A DNA stretch of 6,598 nt from contig CAYGXL010000150.1 of assembly GCA_964353935.1 (NCBI GenBank), forward strand, positions 1-6,598, read 5' to 3'. Origin of the DNA: JAOUJD01 sp964353935. GTDB lineage: Bacteria; Pseudomonadota; Gammaproteobacteria; Burkholderiales; Burkholderiaceae_F. The translations under genes and the position numbers were made by a program. Positions 1 through 5,731 of the stretch are shown here, one piece after another. Below the pieces are notes generated by a model that saw nothing but the letters and a program-made list of their open reading frames with translations, was not told where the DNA came from and made no database searches. Each line of letters begins with the position of its first letter. The first letter of the stretch is position 1.

Positions 1-128
1 ACGTCGTTGGTGATGATCAGGAACTTGATGCCCATTTCGAGGAGGCGCGGCGTGATCGCCTCCACGATTGCGGTCTTGCCCGAACCCACCGGGCCGCCGA
101 CGCCGATACGCGTGATCTTCTTCGCCAA
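1..128 (-). CDS. ureG: Urease accessory GTPase UreG, N-terminal fragment (runs off left edge)
   Basis: UreG is the SIMIBI-class GTPase that works with UreF, UreD and UreE to deliver nickel into apo-urease in the cytoplasm. Only the first 42 codons are in the window. The translation starts MAKKITRIGVGGPVGSGKT, with the Walker A P-loop GPVGSGKT at residues 12-19, and runs to the conserved TND at 40-42, just where the window ends. The chosen start is a TTG at 126-128. No ATG or GTG lies in frame nearby upstream, and an AAGGGG Shine-Dalgarno sits 6 bases before the TTG. The gene begins 11 bases after the ureF stop, so it is the sixth cistron of the operon. The family assignment is firm from the P-loop context and the neighbours. 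The metal-binding Cys-Pro-His motif and the rest of the G-domain lie outside the window and cannot be checked. Confidence 0.93.
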   Translation of the reverse strand, partial: MAKKITRIGVGGPVGSGKTAIVEAITPRLLEMGIKFLIITND

Positions 129-134
129 GTCCAG

Positions 135-140
135 CCCCTT
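135..140 (-). promoter_or_regulatory. Ribosome binding site of ureG, supporting a TTG start
   Basis: On the minus strand AAGGGG lies 6 bases upstream of the TTG at 126-128, and its first base is the last base of the ureF stop codon. Its position and strength are the main reason for choosing TTG as the ureG start. No other start codon in that frame has a comparable site. Confidence 0.7.
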
Positions 141-856
141 CAGTTCATGAACAGGCGCACGTGCGCCTTGACGTGTACCGCCGCCAGGATCTCGGCGAGC
201 GGTGCGAAACCCGCCATGTCGGTGAGGCGCAACGCCGCCGCGGCCTCGTACGCAGAGTCCGCGCCGGCGTCGAGCCGGTAGAGGATCCGCTGCGTGTCGA
301 TGTGGCTGATCTTCATCAGCCGCAGCGCCGCGCTCAGGATCATCGCCGCGACGCCGTACTGGTGCACGACGAACGCGTCGCGCTCCGGCAGCCCCTGCGC
401 GGCGAAGTTCACCGCGAGCGACACCGGGTAGCAGCCGGGCGTGGCGCCGGCTTCAATTCTCTCCCGCCAGGCCTTCAGGAGCGGCGAGCCGATCACCTCG
501 GCGCCCATCTCGGCGAACTTCTTGCCCATGCGCACGGACATCGTCCGCGTCTCGCCCGAGAGCTTGCGCGCGTAGACGCGCTCGTCGATGCGGACGACCT
601 CGTCCACTTCGCCGGCCATCGCGGCGCGATGCGCCCAGACGAGCGCGATGCCGTCGCCCTGCGCCGCCTGCTCGACCGCGGTGCGCGTGTACGCGTGCAG
701 CGTCTCCGTGTCGGTCACCACCCGCTTCTGGATCGCCGATTCGAGGCCGCCCGAAAACGCGAACCCGCCGACCGGAAACATCGAGTCTCCGAACTGCAGG
801 GCGCGGCCCAGCTGCGCGCCAATGCCCGGCGACGCCGCGCGGTGTGTCGTCGTCAT
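140..856 (-). CDS. ureF: Urease accessory protein UreF
   Basis: UreF is the all-helical scaffold of the urease activation complex. It binds UreD and UreG, gates GTP hydrolysis by UreG and helps channel nickel to the apo-enzyme. The 238-residue product is close to the usual length of about 220-240. Family hallmarks are the N-terminal FGDSMFPVGGFAFSGGLE at residues 22-39 (the family's S-x-x-x-PVGGF-x-x-S-x-GLE signature), a GCYPVSLAV segment where many UreF proteins read G-H-Y-P-V, a later ALRLMKISHIDTQRIL block, and the C-terminus RLFMN, matching the usual RLF ending. The ATG at 854-856 overlaps the ureE stop in an ATGA arrangement. No strong Shine-Dalgarno precedes it, so translation is probably coupled to ureE. 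ureG follows after 11 bases. Confidence 0.95.
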   Translation of the reverse strand: MTTTHRAASPGIGAQLGRALQFGDSMFPVGGFAFSGGLESAIQKRVVTDTETLHAYTRTAVEQAAQGDGIALVWAHRAAMAGEVDEVVRIDERVYARKLSGETRTMSVRMGKKFAEMGAEVIGSPLLKAWRERIEAGATPGCYPVSLAVNFAAQGLPERDAFVVHQYGVAAMILSAALRLMKISHIDTQRILYRLDAGADSAYEAAAALRLTDMAGFAPLAEILAAVHVKAHVRLFMN

Positions 857-1659
857 TTGCTGCGCGGAGGACTGTCCGGACCGGCGCCCGTGCTCGGTTG
901 AGTGTGCGGGTGAGCGTGCGAGTGCGAGTGCGTGTGCGGCTGGTCAGGCGAATGAGCGTGCGCATGCGTATGCGGCTCGTCCGGCGAATGAGCGTGCGTG
1001 TGCCCGTGCGAATGGACGTGCGAACCCGCGTGCGGGCGCGGGGTCGCGCTCACCGGAGGGCGGCCGTAGGTCTCGCCGGTCTCGCCGTCGACCGCGACGT
1101 ACTCCTCCTGCGTGTGCGTATGCACCGGGCCCTCGGCGCCGCCGAAGAGCCGGCGCGACTCGTGCGGTGCCAGGTAAGGGACGATCTCGCCACCCGGCAC
1201 GAACTCGTAGCGGATGCTCTCGAAGCGATGCGTCTTCATGACCGAAGACATCACCTTGCTGTCGACCGTGAGCGGCACGAAGACGCGGCTGCCCTTGACG
1301 AGCGCCGGCCAGTGCTGGTTGCCGAGCGCGTGGCCGAGCTCGACGCAGGTGCGCATGGCCAGCTCGGGCGCGGCATTCGCCATCCCGTCGAGGTGAATGA
1401 TCATCACGTCGCGCAGGCTGATGCGCGCCACGACGGCGCGGGCAGCGGCTGCGTCCCAGACGAGCACGTCGCCGTCGCGCATGAACGTGCCGCGGTCGAG
1501 CGACACCGCGAGTTCCACGCCGCTCTTCGTCTTCTTGCGGAAGCGGTTCTTCTGCGCCTCCCAGTGATCGAGACCGAGCGGGTCCACGGTCGCGGCGGCG
1601 AGGCGCGCCGCCCATTCCGGATCGTCCGCATTGCCGAGTACCGCTTCGACGAGGATCAC
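853..1659 (-). CDS. ureE: Urease nickel chaperone UreE with extended His-rich C-terminal tail
   Basis: UreE is a dimeric cytoplasmic metallochaperone that passes nickel to the UreG/UreF/UreD complex. Residues 1 to about 85 fit the N-terminal peptide-binding-like domain (a HWEAQKNRFRKKTKSG segment at 32-47). The metal-binding domain follows, with ELGHALGNQHWP at 107-118; H116 matches the conserved histidine of the family's G-N-R-H motif that binds nickel at the dimer interface. Residues 210-252 hold 17 histidines in 43 positions, mostly as H-x-H alternation, and an extra HTH lies at 180-182. At 268 residues it is far longer than the usual 150-200, and the tail explains the excess. The start is GTG at 1657-1659, with AGGTGG 7 bases upstream and the ureC stop 14 bases before. 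The stop overlaps the ureF start. His tails occur in other UreE proteins and probably store or buffer nickel; that function is inferred here. Confidence 0.95.
   Translation of the reverse strand: MILVEAVLGNADDPEWAARLAAATVDPLGLDHWEAQKNRFRKKTKSGVELAVSLDRGTFMRDGDVLVWDAAAARAVVARISLRDVMIIHLDGMANAAPELAMRTCVELGHALGNQHWPALVKGSRVFVPLTVDSKVMSSVMKTHRFESIRYEFVPGGEIVPYLAPHESRRLFGGAEGPVHTHTQEEYVAVDGETGETYGRPPVSATPRPHAGSHVHSHGHTHAHSPDEPHTHAHAHSPDQPHTHSHSHAHPHTQPSTGAGPDSPPRSK
901..1008 (-). repeat. Three 36-base tandem units encoding the UreE His tail
   Basis: UreE residues 218-253 split into three 12-residue units: HGHTHAHSPDEP, HTHAHAHSPDQP and HTHSHSHAHPHT. The 36-base period shows in the DNA: the plus-strand word TGCGGC followed by GTC-rich sequence and GCGAATGAGCGTG occurs at about 935 and again at about 971. 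The third unit is more diverged. The whole His-rich stretch, including less regular sequence, spans 904-1032. Such low-complexity coding repeats arise by slippage or unequal exchange, so copy number may vary between strains. Confidence 0.85.
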
Positions 1660-1673
1660 GGGGAAGCCACCTG

Positions 1674-3395
1674 TCAGCTGAAGAAGTACTTCTGGTTGAG
1701 CGAGACGGTCGTCAGGGGCTTGACCGTGGCGTGCTTACCGTCGACGGTGACGGCGAAGGTCTCGGGGTTCACCTCGATCGTCGGCGTGCCGGAGTTGCGG
1801 ACCATGTCTTTCTTGCCGACCTTGCGGGTGTTGCGGATCGCCATGACCTGCCGATCCAGCCCCAGCTTCTTCTTGATGCCCGCCTCATGGGCCGCGGCAG
1901 AGACGAACGTGATGCAGCTGTCGGTCAGGGCCTTGCCGAACGCCCCGAACATCGGCCGGTAGTAGACCGGCTGTGGCGTTGGCAGCGACGCGTTCGGGTC
2001 GCCCATCAGCGACCAGCTGATGACGCCGTTCTTGAGCACGAGCTTCGGCTTCGCGCCGAAGAACGCGGGGTCCCACAGCACCAGGTCGGCGACCTTGCCG
2101 ACCTCGACCGAGCCGAGCACGTGCGAGATGCCGTGCGCGATCGCCGGGTTGATCGTGATCTTCGCGACGTAGCGCAGGACGCGGAAGTTGTCGTTGCCCT
2201 TGGCATCTTCCGGCAGCTTGCCTCGGCCGGTCTTCATCGCGTCGGCGGTCTGGATCGTGCGCAGCCAGCACTCGCCGATCCGTCCCATCGCCTGCGAATC
2301 GCTCGACATCATCGAGATCACGCCGAGGTCGTGCAGCACGTTCTCGGCGGCGATCGTTTCGGCGCGGATGCGGCTCTCGGTGAACGCCACGTCCGACGGG
2401 ATGTCGGGGCTGAGGTGGTGGCACACCATGATCATGTCGTACAGCTCCGCCTGCGAATTGATCCCGTAGGGGAGCGTGGGATTGGTCGAGGAAGGCAGTA
2501 TGTTCGGCAAACCCGAGATCTTGATGATGTCCGGCGCGTGGCCGCCGCCCGACCCCTCGGTGTGGAACGAGTGAACGGTTCGTCCCTCGAACGCCGCGAT
2601 CGTGTCCTCGACGAAGCCGGATTCGTTGAGCGTGTCGGTGTGGATGCACACCTGCACGTCCATGTCGTCGGCGACGGTGAGCGCCGAGCGAAGCACGGCC
2701 GGGGTGGTGCCCCAGTCCTCGTGGCACTTGAAGCCGACGGCGCCGGCCTCGACCTGTTCGACCAGGGCCGCCTTGCCGTGCCCATGGCCCTTGCCGAGGA
2801 TGCCGACGTTGACAGGCCAGCCCTCGAAGGCGCGCAGCATCGTCCGGATGTTTCCCGGTCCCGGGGTGACGGTCGTCGCGTTCGACCCGTCCGAGGGCCC
2901 GGTGCCGCCGCCGATCAGGGTGGTGGTGCCGTTCGACAGCGCGGCCTGCGCCTGCTGCGGCGAAATGAAGTGGATGTGGCTGTCGATGCCGGCGGCGGTC
3001 AGGATCAGGTGCGCGCCCGAGATCGCATCGGTGGCGAGACCGCACTCCAGGCCCGGCGTCACGCCGTCCATCACCTGCGGGTTGCCGGACTTGCCGATGG
3101 CGCAGATGCGTCCGTCCTTGATGCCGACGTCCGCCTTCACGACACCCTGGATCGCGTCGATGATCGTCACGTTGGTGATCACCAGGTCGGGGGCGCCGCC
3201 CGAGCGGGTGATCCGGTTGTCCATGCCCATGCCTTCGCGCAGGCTCTTGCCGCCACCGAAGACGATCTCGTCGCCGGGCGCGCCGCGCAGGTCGCGCTCG
3301 ATCTCGACGAAGAGACCGGTGTCGCCGAGGCGAATGCGGTCGCCGGTGGTTGGACCGAACAGGCCGACGTACTCGTTGCGTGAAATGGTTGCCAT
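1674..3395 (-). CDS. ureC: Urease alpha (catalytic) subunit UreC
   Basis: This is the catalytic subunit, an amidohydrolase-fold TIM barrel with a bi-nickel centre that hydrolyses urea to ammonia and carbamate. At 573 residues it is full length. All expected active-site residues are visible, each offset by +6 from Klebsiella numbering: nickel ligands H140 and H142 (SHIHF), the carbamylated lysine K223 with H225 (FKCHEDWG), H252 (IHTDTLNESGF), H278 (HTEGSGGGHAPDI), D366 (SSDSQAMGR), and the mobile flap C325-H326 (MVCHHLSP). Residue 224, between K223 and H225, is cysteine where Klebsiella and Helicobacter have isoleucine. Blocks such as HFISPQQ and FKCHEDWGTTP read closer to Helicobacter-type alpha subunits than to Klebsiella. 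The ATG start has AAGGA 5 bases upstream and lies 29 bases after the ureB stop; ureE follows after 14 bases. Confidence 0.98.
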   Translation of the reverse strand: MATISRNEYVGLFGPTTGDRIRLGDTGLFVEIERDLRGAPGDEIVFGGGKSLREGMGMDNRITRSGGAPDLVITNVTIIDAIQGVVKADVGIKDGRICAIGKSGNPQVMDGVTPGLECGLATDAISGAHLILTAAGIDSHIHFISPQQAQAALSNGTTTLIGGGTGPSDGSNATTVTPGPGNIRTMLRAFEGWPVNVGILGKGHGHGKAALVEQVEAGAVGFKCHEDWGTTPAVLRSALTVADDMDVQVCIHTDTLNESGFVEDTIAAFEGRTVHSFHTEGSGGGHAPDIIKISGLPNILPSSTNPTLPYGINSQAELYDMIMVCHHLSPDIPSDVAFTESRIRAETIAAENVLHDLGVISMMSSDSQAMGRIGECWLRTIQTADAMKTGRGKLPEDAKGNDNFRVLRYVAKITINPAIAHGISHVLGSVEVGKVADLVLWDPAFFGAKPKLVLKNGVISWSLMGDPNASLPTPQPVYYRPMFGAFGKALTDSCITFVSAAAHEAGIKKKLGLDRQVMAIRNTRKVGKKDMVRNSGTPTIEVNPETFAVTVDGKHATVKPLTTVSLNQKYFFS

Positions 3396-3424
3396 CGGAG
3401 TCCTTGCGTGGGGAGGTCTGCGGC

Positions 3425-3877
3425 TCAGCGCTTCTTCGCGGCCGGCGAGCGGAAGCCGCGCTTCGCGGCCAGCGCGACCGCCTTCGCCTTGCGCGCCTCG
3501 GCGGTCTTGCCGGCGGTGGCGCCATCGACCAGGTTGTTGAAGCCGTACACGGCGCGCTTGCCGAGGTAAGGCACCAGGTTCACCTCGCGCTCGTCGCCGG
3601 GCTCGAACCGGATCGCGGTCGACGCCGGTATGTTCAGGTGCTGCCCGAATGCGGCCGCGCGGTCGAACTCGAGCGCGCGGTTGACCTCGAAGAAGTGGAA
3701 GTGCGATCCGACCTGCACGGGACGGTCGCCGGTGTTGCGCACCTTGAGCGTGGTGACCGGCAGCTGCTCGTGAAAGGAGACCGCTTCCTTGCGGCAGACA
3801 TAGCCGCCCACCGGAACTTTGGTCGTGGCCGGATCGACATTGGGCGCGAGGCTGGGGAAACTCTTGAGGACTGCCAT
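3425..3877 (-). CDS. ureB: Urease beta subunit UreB with N- and C-terminal extensions
   Basis: UreB is the small structural beta subunit that packs with UreA and UreC in the (alpha-beta-gamma)3 enzyme. The conserved core lies at about residues 21-118, with NTGDRPVQVGSHFHFFEVNR at 48-67, LNIPASTAIRFEPG at 81-94 and YGFNNLVD at 111-118. At 150 residues it is about 45-50 longer than the typical 101-106. An extra segment of about 20 residues precedes the core, and a lysine/arginine/alanine-rich tail (about 119-150, ending AAKRGFRSPAAKKR) follows it. The tail and the FEVNR variant recall the C-terminal part of Helicobacter pylori UreA, which is a gamma-beta fusion; here the beta subunit is a separate gene. 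The ATG start has AGGAG 8 bases upstream and lies 23 bases after the ureA stop. No shorter start with a better ribosome site is evident, so I keep the extension. Confidence 0.95.
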   Translation of the reverse strand: MAVLKSFPSLAPNVDPATTKVPVGGYVCRKEAVSFHEQLPVTTLKVRNTGDRPVQVGSHFHFFEVNRALEFDRAAAFGQHLNIPASTAIRFEPGDEREVNLVPYLGKRAVYGFNNLVDGATAGKTAEARKAKAVALAAKRGFRSPAAKKR

Positions 3878-3900
3878 GGGTTACGCTCCTCTCACCACGT

Positions 3901-4203
3901 TCACTGAATCGGCGTATGAACCGTCACGAGGCGGCTGCCGTCGGTGAACACCGCCTCGATCTGCACCATCGGAATCAGGTCGGCGACGCCGTCCATGACG
4001 TCGGCCTTGGTGAGCGCGGTGCGCGCTTCCTTGGTCACCTCCGCGATCGTCTTGCCGGCGCGCGCGCCGTCGAGAGCAGCCGCCGAGATGACCGCGACGG
4101 CCTCCGGGTAGTTGAGCTTGAGGCCCTTCGCCTTGCGCTTCAGCGCGACGTCGGCCAGCATGTAAACGAGGAGTTTGTCGAACTCCCTGGGCGTGAGTTG
4201 CAT
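3901..4203 (-). CDS. ureA: Urease gamma subunit UreA
   Basis: UreA is the smallest structural subunit of urease and forms part of the trimeric assembly with UreB and UreC. The 100-residue product has the standard length and signatures: MQLTPREFDKLL at the start, KGLKLNYPEAVA at 26-37, DVMDGV at 68-73 and the C-terminal GSRLVTVHTPIQ. The frame stays open for 16 codons upstream, but I place the start at the ATG at 4201-4203. That is where family homology begins, and an AAGGGG Shine-Dalgarno lies 6 bases before it. It is the first gene of the operon. The TTGACG/TAAATT promoter lies about 60-90 bases upstream, and a divergent membrane-protein gene begins 119 bases away. Confidence 0.97.
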   Translation of the reverse strand: MQLTPREFDKLLVYMLADVALKRKAKGLKLNYPEAVAVISAAALDGARAGKTIAEVTKEARTALTKADVMDGVADLIPMVQIEAVFTDGSRLVTVHTPIQ

Positions 4204-4209
4204 GGGGAT

Positions 4210-4215
4210 CCCCTT
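4210..4215 (-). promoter_or_regulatory. Ribosome binding site of ureA
   Basis: AAGGGG on the minus strand, 6 bases upstream of the ATG at 4201-4203. It decides the ureA start over the open frame that continues upstream. Its G-run overlaps a perfect 10-base palindrome, GGGGATCCCC (4204-4213). Confidence 0.75.
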
Positions 4216-4254
4216 CTGGGCAGCCAGGCGACAAGCGATCAAGCAAGGCAAGTT

Positions 4255-4312
4255 GGTTTCGACAATTTACGTACACACCCCGACTCCGTCAAACTCTCAT
4301 TTCGTCGAAACC
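4255..4312. promoter_or_regulatory. Inverted repeat flanking the ureA promoter (candidate operator)
   Basis: GGTTTCGAC at 4255-4263 and its exact reverse complement GTCGAAACC at 4304-4312 flank the -10 and -35 elements, with centres 49 bases apart. The right arm also contains the 11-base palindrome TTTCGTCGAAA (4300-4310). One arm abuts the -10 element on the initiation side and the other lies just upstream of the -35, as expected if paired protein dimers occupy both. The right arm also lies only 10 bases before the divergent start codon at 4323, so a bound factor could affect both genes. I recognise no named regulator's site; the function is inferred. Confidence 0.45.
4264..4292 (-). promoter_or_regulatory. 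Sigma-70-type promoter of the urease operon
   Basis: Reading the minus strand toward ureA, a -35 element TTGACG (4287-4292, 5 of 6 consensus bases) is followed by exactly 17 bases and then a -10 element TAAATT (4264-4269, 4 of 6). Transcription would start near 4257 and leave a leader of about 55 bases before the ureA ATG. It is the best promoter-like pair in the only substantial intergenic gap on this strand. The call rests on sequence alone. Confidence 0.65.
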
Positions 4313-4322
4313 GAGCTAACAG

Positions 4323-5657
4323 ATGACCGAAATGGCAGCGGACCGCACTGCGACCCCGGCGCAGGTGTCCGACCGGACCATCCTGCTGCTCGTCGCCGCC
4401 TATGCCGCGGCATTCATCGTGTTCGGACTCGCCGTCGACGGTCCGGCCGCCGTCGCGCGCGGCCTGATTGCGATCACCACGTCGCGCGACACCCTCCTCA
4501 CCGACTACTTCGGCATCGGCGGGATCGGCGCCGGCTGCGTCAACGCCGGCCTGCTGACGCTCTGCGCATGCTTCATTTATGACAGGACCGACGCGAAGAT
4601 GACCGGGGCGTCGGTCGCGTGCCTCTTCCTGGTGCTCGGCTTCGCGCTGTTCGGGAAGAACCTGCTGAACGTCTGGCCCATCGTCTTCGGCGTGGCGCTC
4701 TACTCGCGCTTCAAGGGCGAGACGTTCGCGACGAACATCAACACCGCGTTCTTCGGCGTCGCGCTCGCGCCGATCTTCTCCGAGATCCTGTTCAGCGGCA
4801 CCCTCACCGCGGCCGTCAGCGTGCCGCTGGCCCTCGCCACCGGACTCGTGATCGGCTTCGTGCTGGTGCCCGCCGCGGCGCAGGTCGCCAAGGCCCACAT
4901 GGGATTCAGCCTCTACAACATGGGCTTCGCCGCGGGCCTGGTGGGCACGCTGGTCGTCGCGCTTTACAAGTCATATGGCTTCGTGCCGGACCCGGTCTTC
5001 GTCTGGACGACCGGAAACAACCTCCTGCTCGGGTCGTTCCTCGCGCTGCTGTTCGGCTCCATGATCGCCATCGGATTCGCGTTCGACCGGCGCGTGCCGT
5101 CCGGGCTGAAGAAGGTGATCGCGACGACGGGCCAGTCGCCCACCGACTTCATCGCCATCGCCGGAATCGGACCGACGTTCGCCAACATGGGACTGTGCGG
5201 CGCGATTGGCATGGCCTACATCCTGGCCGTCGGCGGCGAGTTCAATGGCCCGGTGATCGGCGCCATCTTCACGATCGTCGGCTTCGCCGCGTTCGGCAAG
5301 CACCCGCGCAACATCGTTCCGATCATGGCCGGCGTGTTCCTGGGTTCACTCGCGAAACCGTGGAACGTGGACGATCCATCGATCCTGCTCGCCGCGCTCT
5401 TCGGGACGACGCTGGCACCGATCGCGGGTCGCTTCGGGTGGCACTGGGGTGTCGTCGCCGGATTCGTGCACTCATCCGCCGCGCTGACGGTGGGTCCGAT
5501 TCACGCCGGGCTCAACCTGTACAACAACGGCTTTGCGGCCGGCATCGTCGCGTCCGTGCTGGTGCCGGTCATCCTGGCCATCCAGTCCCGGACCCGGAGC
5601 GCGGTCGAGCCGGCGTCGGCGTCCGATGCCGCCGCTTCACCCGAACGGGAGAAGTGA
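4323..5657 (+). CDS. Polytopic inner-membrane protein, DUF1576-like, with internal duplication
   Basis: The product is a 444-residue, strongly hydrophobic protein with roughly 11-13 predicted membrane segments, a short polar N-terminus (1-18) and a hydrophilic C-terminal tail (421-444). I recognise it as resembling the uncharacterised DUF1576 family, from memory and not from a search. Two halves are homologous. VNAGL near 74 matches ANMGL near 288, GFALFGKN (106-113) matches GFAAFGKH (320-327), NVWPI (116-120) matches NIVPI (330-334), ALAP near 149 matches TLAP near 365, and HMGFSLYNMGFAAG (192-205) matches HAGLNLYNNGFAAG (394-407). Such two-repeat membrane proteins are commonly channels or transporters. 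The gene is divergent from ureA, which suggests a solute linked to urease (urea, ammonium, perhaps nickel); this is inference. The ATG at 4323 has only a weak GAG upstream, and an in-frame ATG at 4332 is an alternative. I found no convincing promoter of its own. Confidence 0.85.
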   Translation: MTEMAADRTATPAQVSDRTILLLVAAYAAAFIVFGLAVDGPAAVARGLIAITTSRDTLLTDYFGIGGIGAGCVNAGLLTLCACFIYDRTDAKMTGASVACLFLVLGFALFGKNLLNVWPIVFGVALYSRFKGETFATNINTAFFGVALAPIFSEILFSGTLTAAVSVPLALATGLVIGFVLVPAAAQVAKAHMGFSLYNMGFAAGLVGTLVVALYKSYGFVPDPVFVWTTGNNLLLGSFLALLFGSMIAIGFAFDRRVPSGLKKVIATTGQSPTDFIAIAGIGPTFANMGLCGAIGMAYILAVGGEFNGPVIGAIFTIVGFAAFGKHPRNIVPIMAGVFLGSLAKPWNVDDPSILLAALFGTTLAPIAGRFGWHWGVVAGFVHSSAALTVGPIHAGLNLYNNGFAAGIVASVLVPVILAIQSRTRSAVEPASASDAAASPEREK

Positions 5658-5685
5658 GCCGCGCCTACTCGCGCCTTTGACCCGC

Positions 5686-5718
5686 GCGTTCGCCGCGCAC
5701 CCGCCGCGCGACGAACGC
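5686..5718. terminator. Strong stem-loop between convergent genes, possible bidirectional terminator
   Basis: GCGTTCG-C-CGCGC (5686-5698) pairs with GCGCG-A-CGAACGC (5706-5718). This gives a 7 bp stem, one mismatch, a further 5 bp and a 7-base loop. It sits in the 74-base gap between the stop of the DUF1576-like gene and the stop of the convergent outer-membrane gene, where a shared terminator is expected. Neither strand has a T-tract after the stem, so it is not a canonical intrinsic terminator. It may act with Rho or protect the mRNA 3' ends. Confidence 0.5.
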
Positions 5719-5731
5719 CGGAGCCAGCGCG

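Noticed and set aside
901..1008. 36-base periodic repeat that could suggest a CRISPR array
   Set aside because: The units are contiguous without unique spacers, stay in frame with UreE and encode a His-rich tail.
844..3540. Long open frames on the plus strand opposite ureE and ureC
   Set aside because: They are antisense shadows in GC-rich DNA, arginine-rich with no family motifs, and lie over genes with full sets of conserved catalytic residues.
4204..4213. Perfect palindrome GGGGATCCCC just before the ureA start
   Set aside because: With no loop it cannot fold into a stable RNA hairpin. A 10-base palindrome made of the G-run of the ribosome site and its complement may be chance.
4204..4251. 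Upstream 16-codon extension of ureA
   Set aside because: The gamma-subunit homology starts at MQLTPREF (4203), which has its own ribosome site. The extension would cover that site and nearly reach the predicted transcription start.
4619..5680. Long alternative frame overlapping the DUF1576-like gene on the plus strand
   Set aside because: It is Arg/Gly/Ala-rich without plausible membrane or domain structure. The overlapping frame gives a coherent, internally repeated membrane protein.
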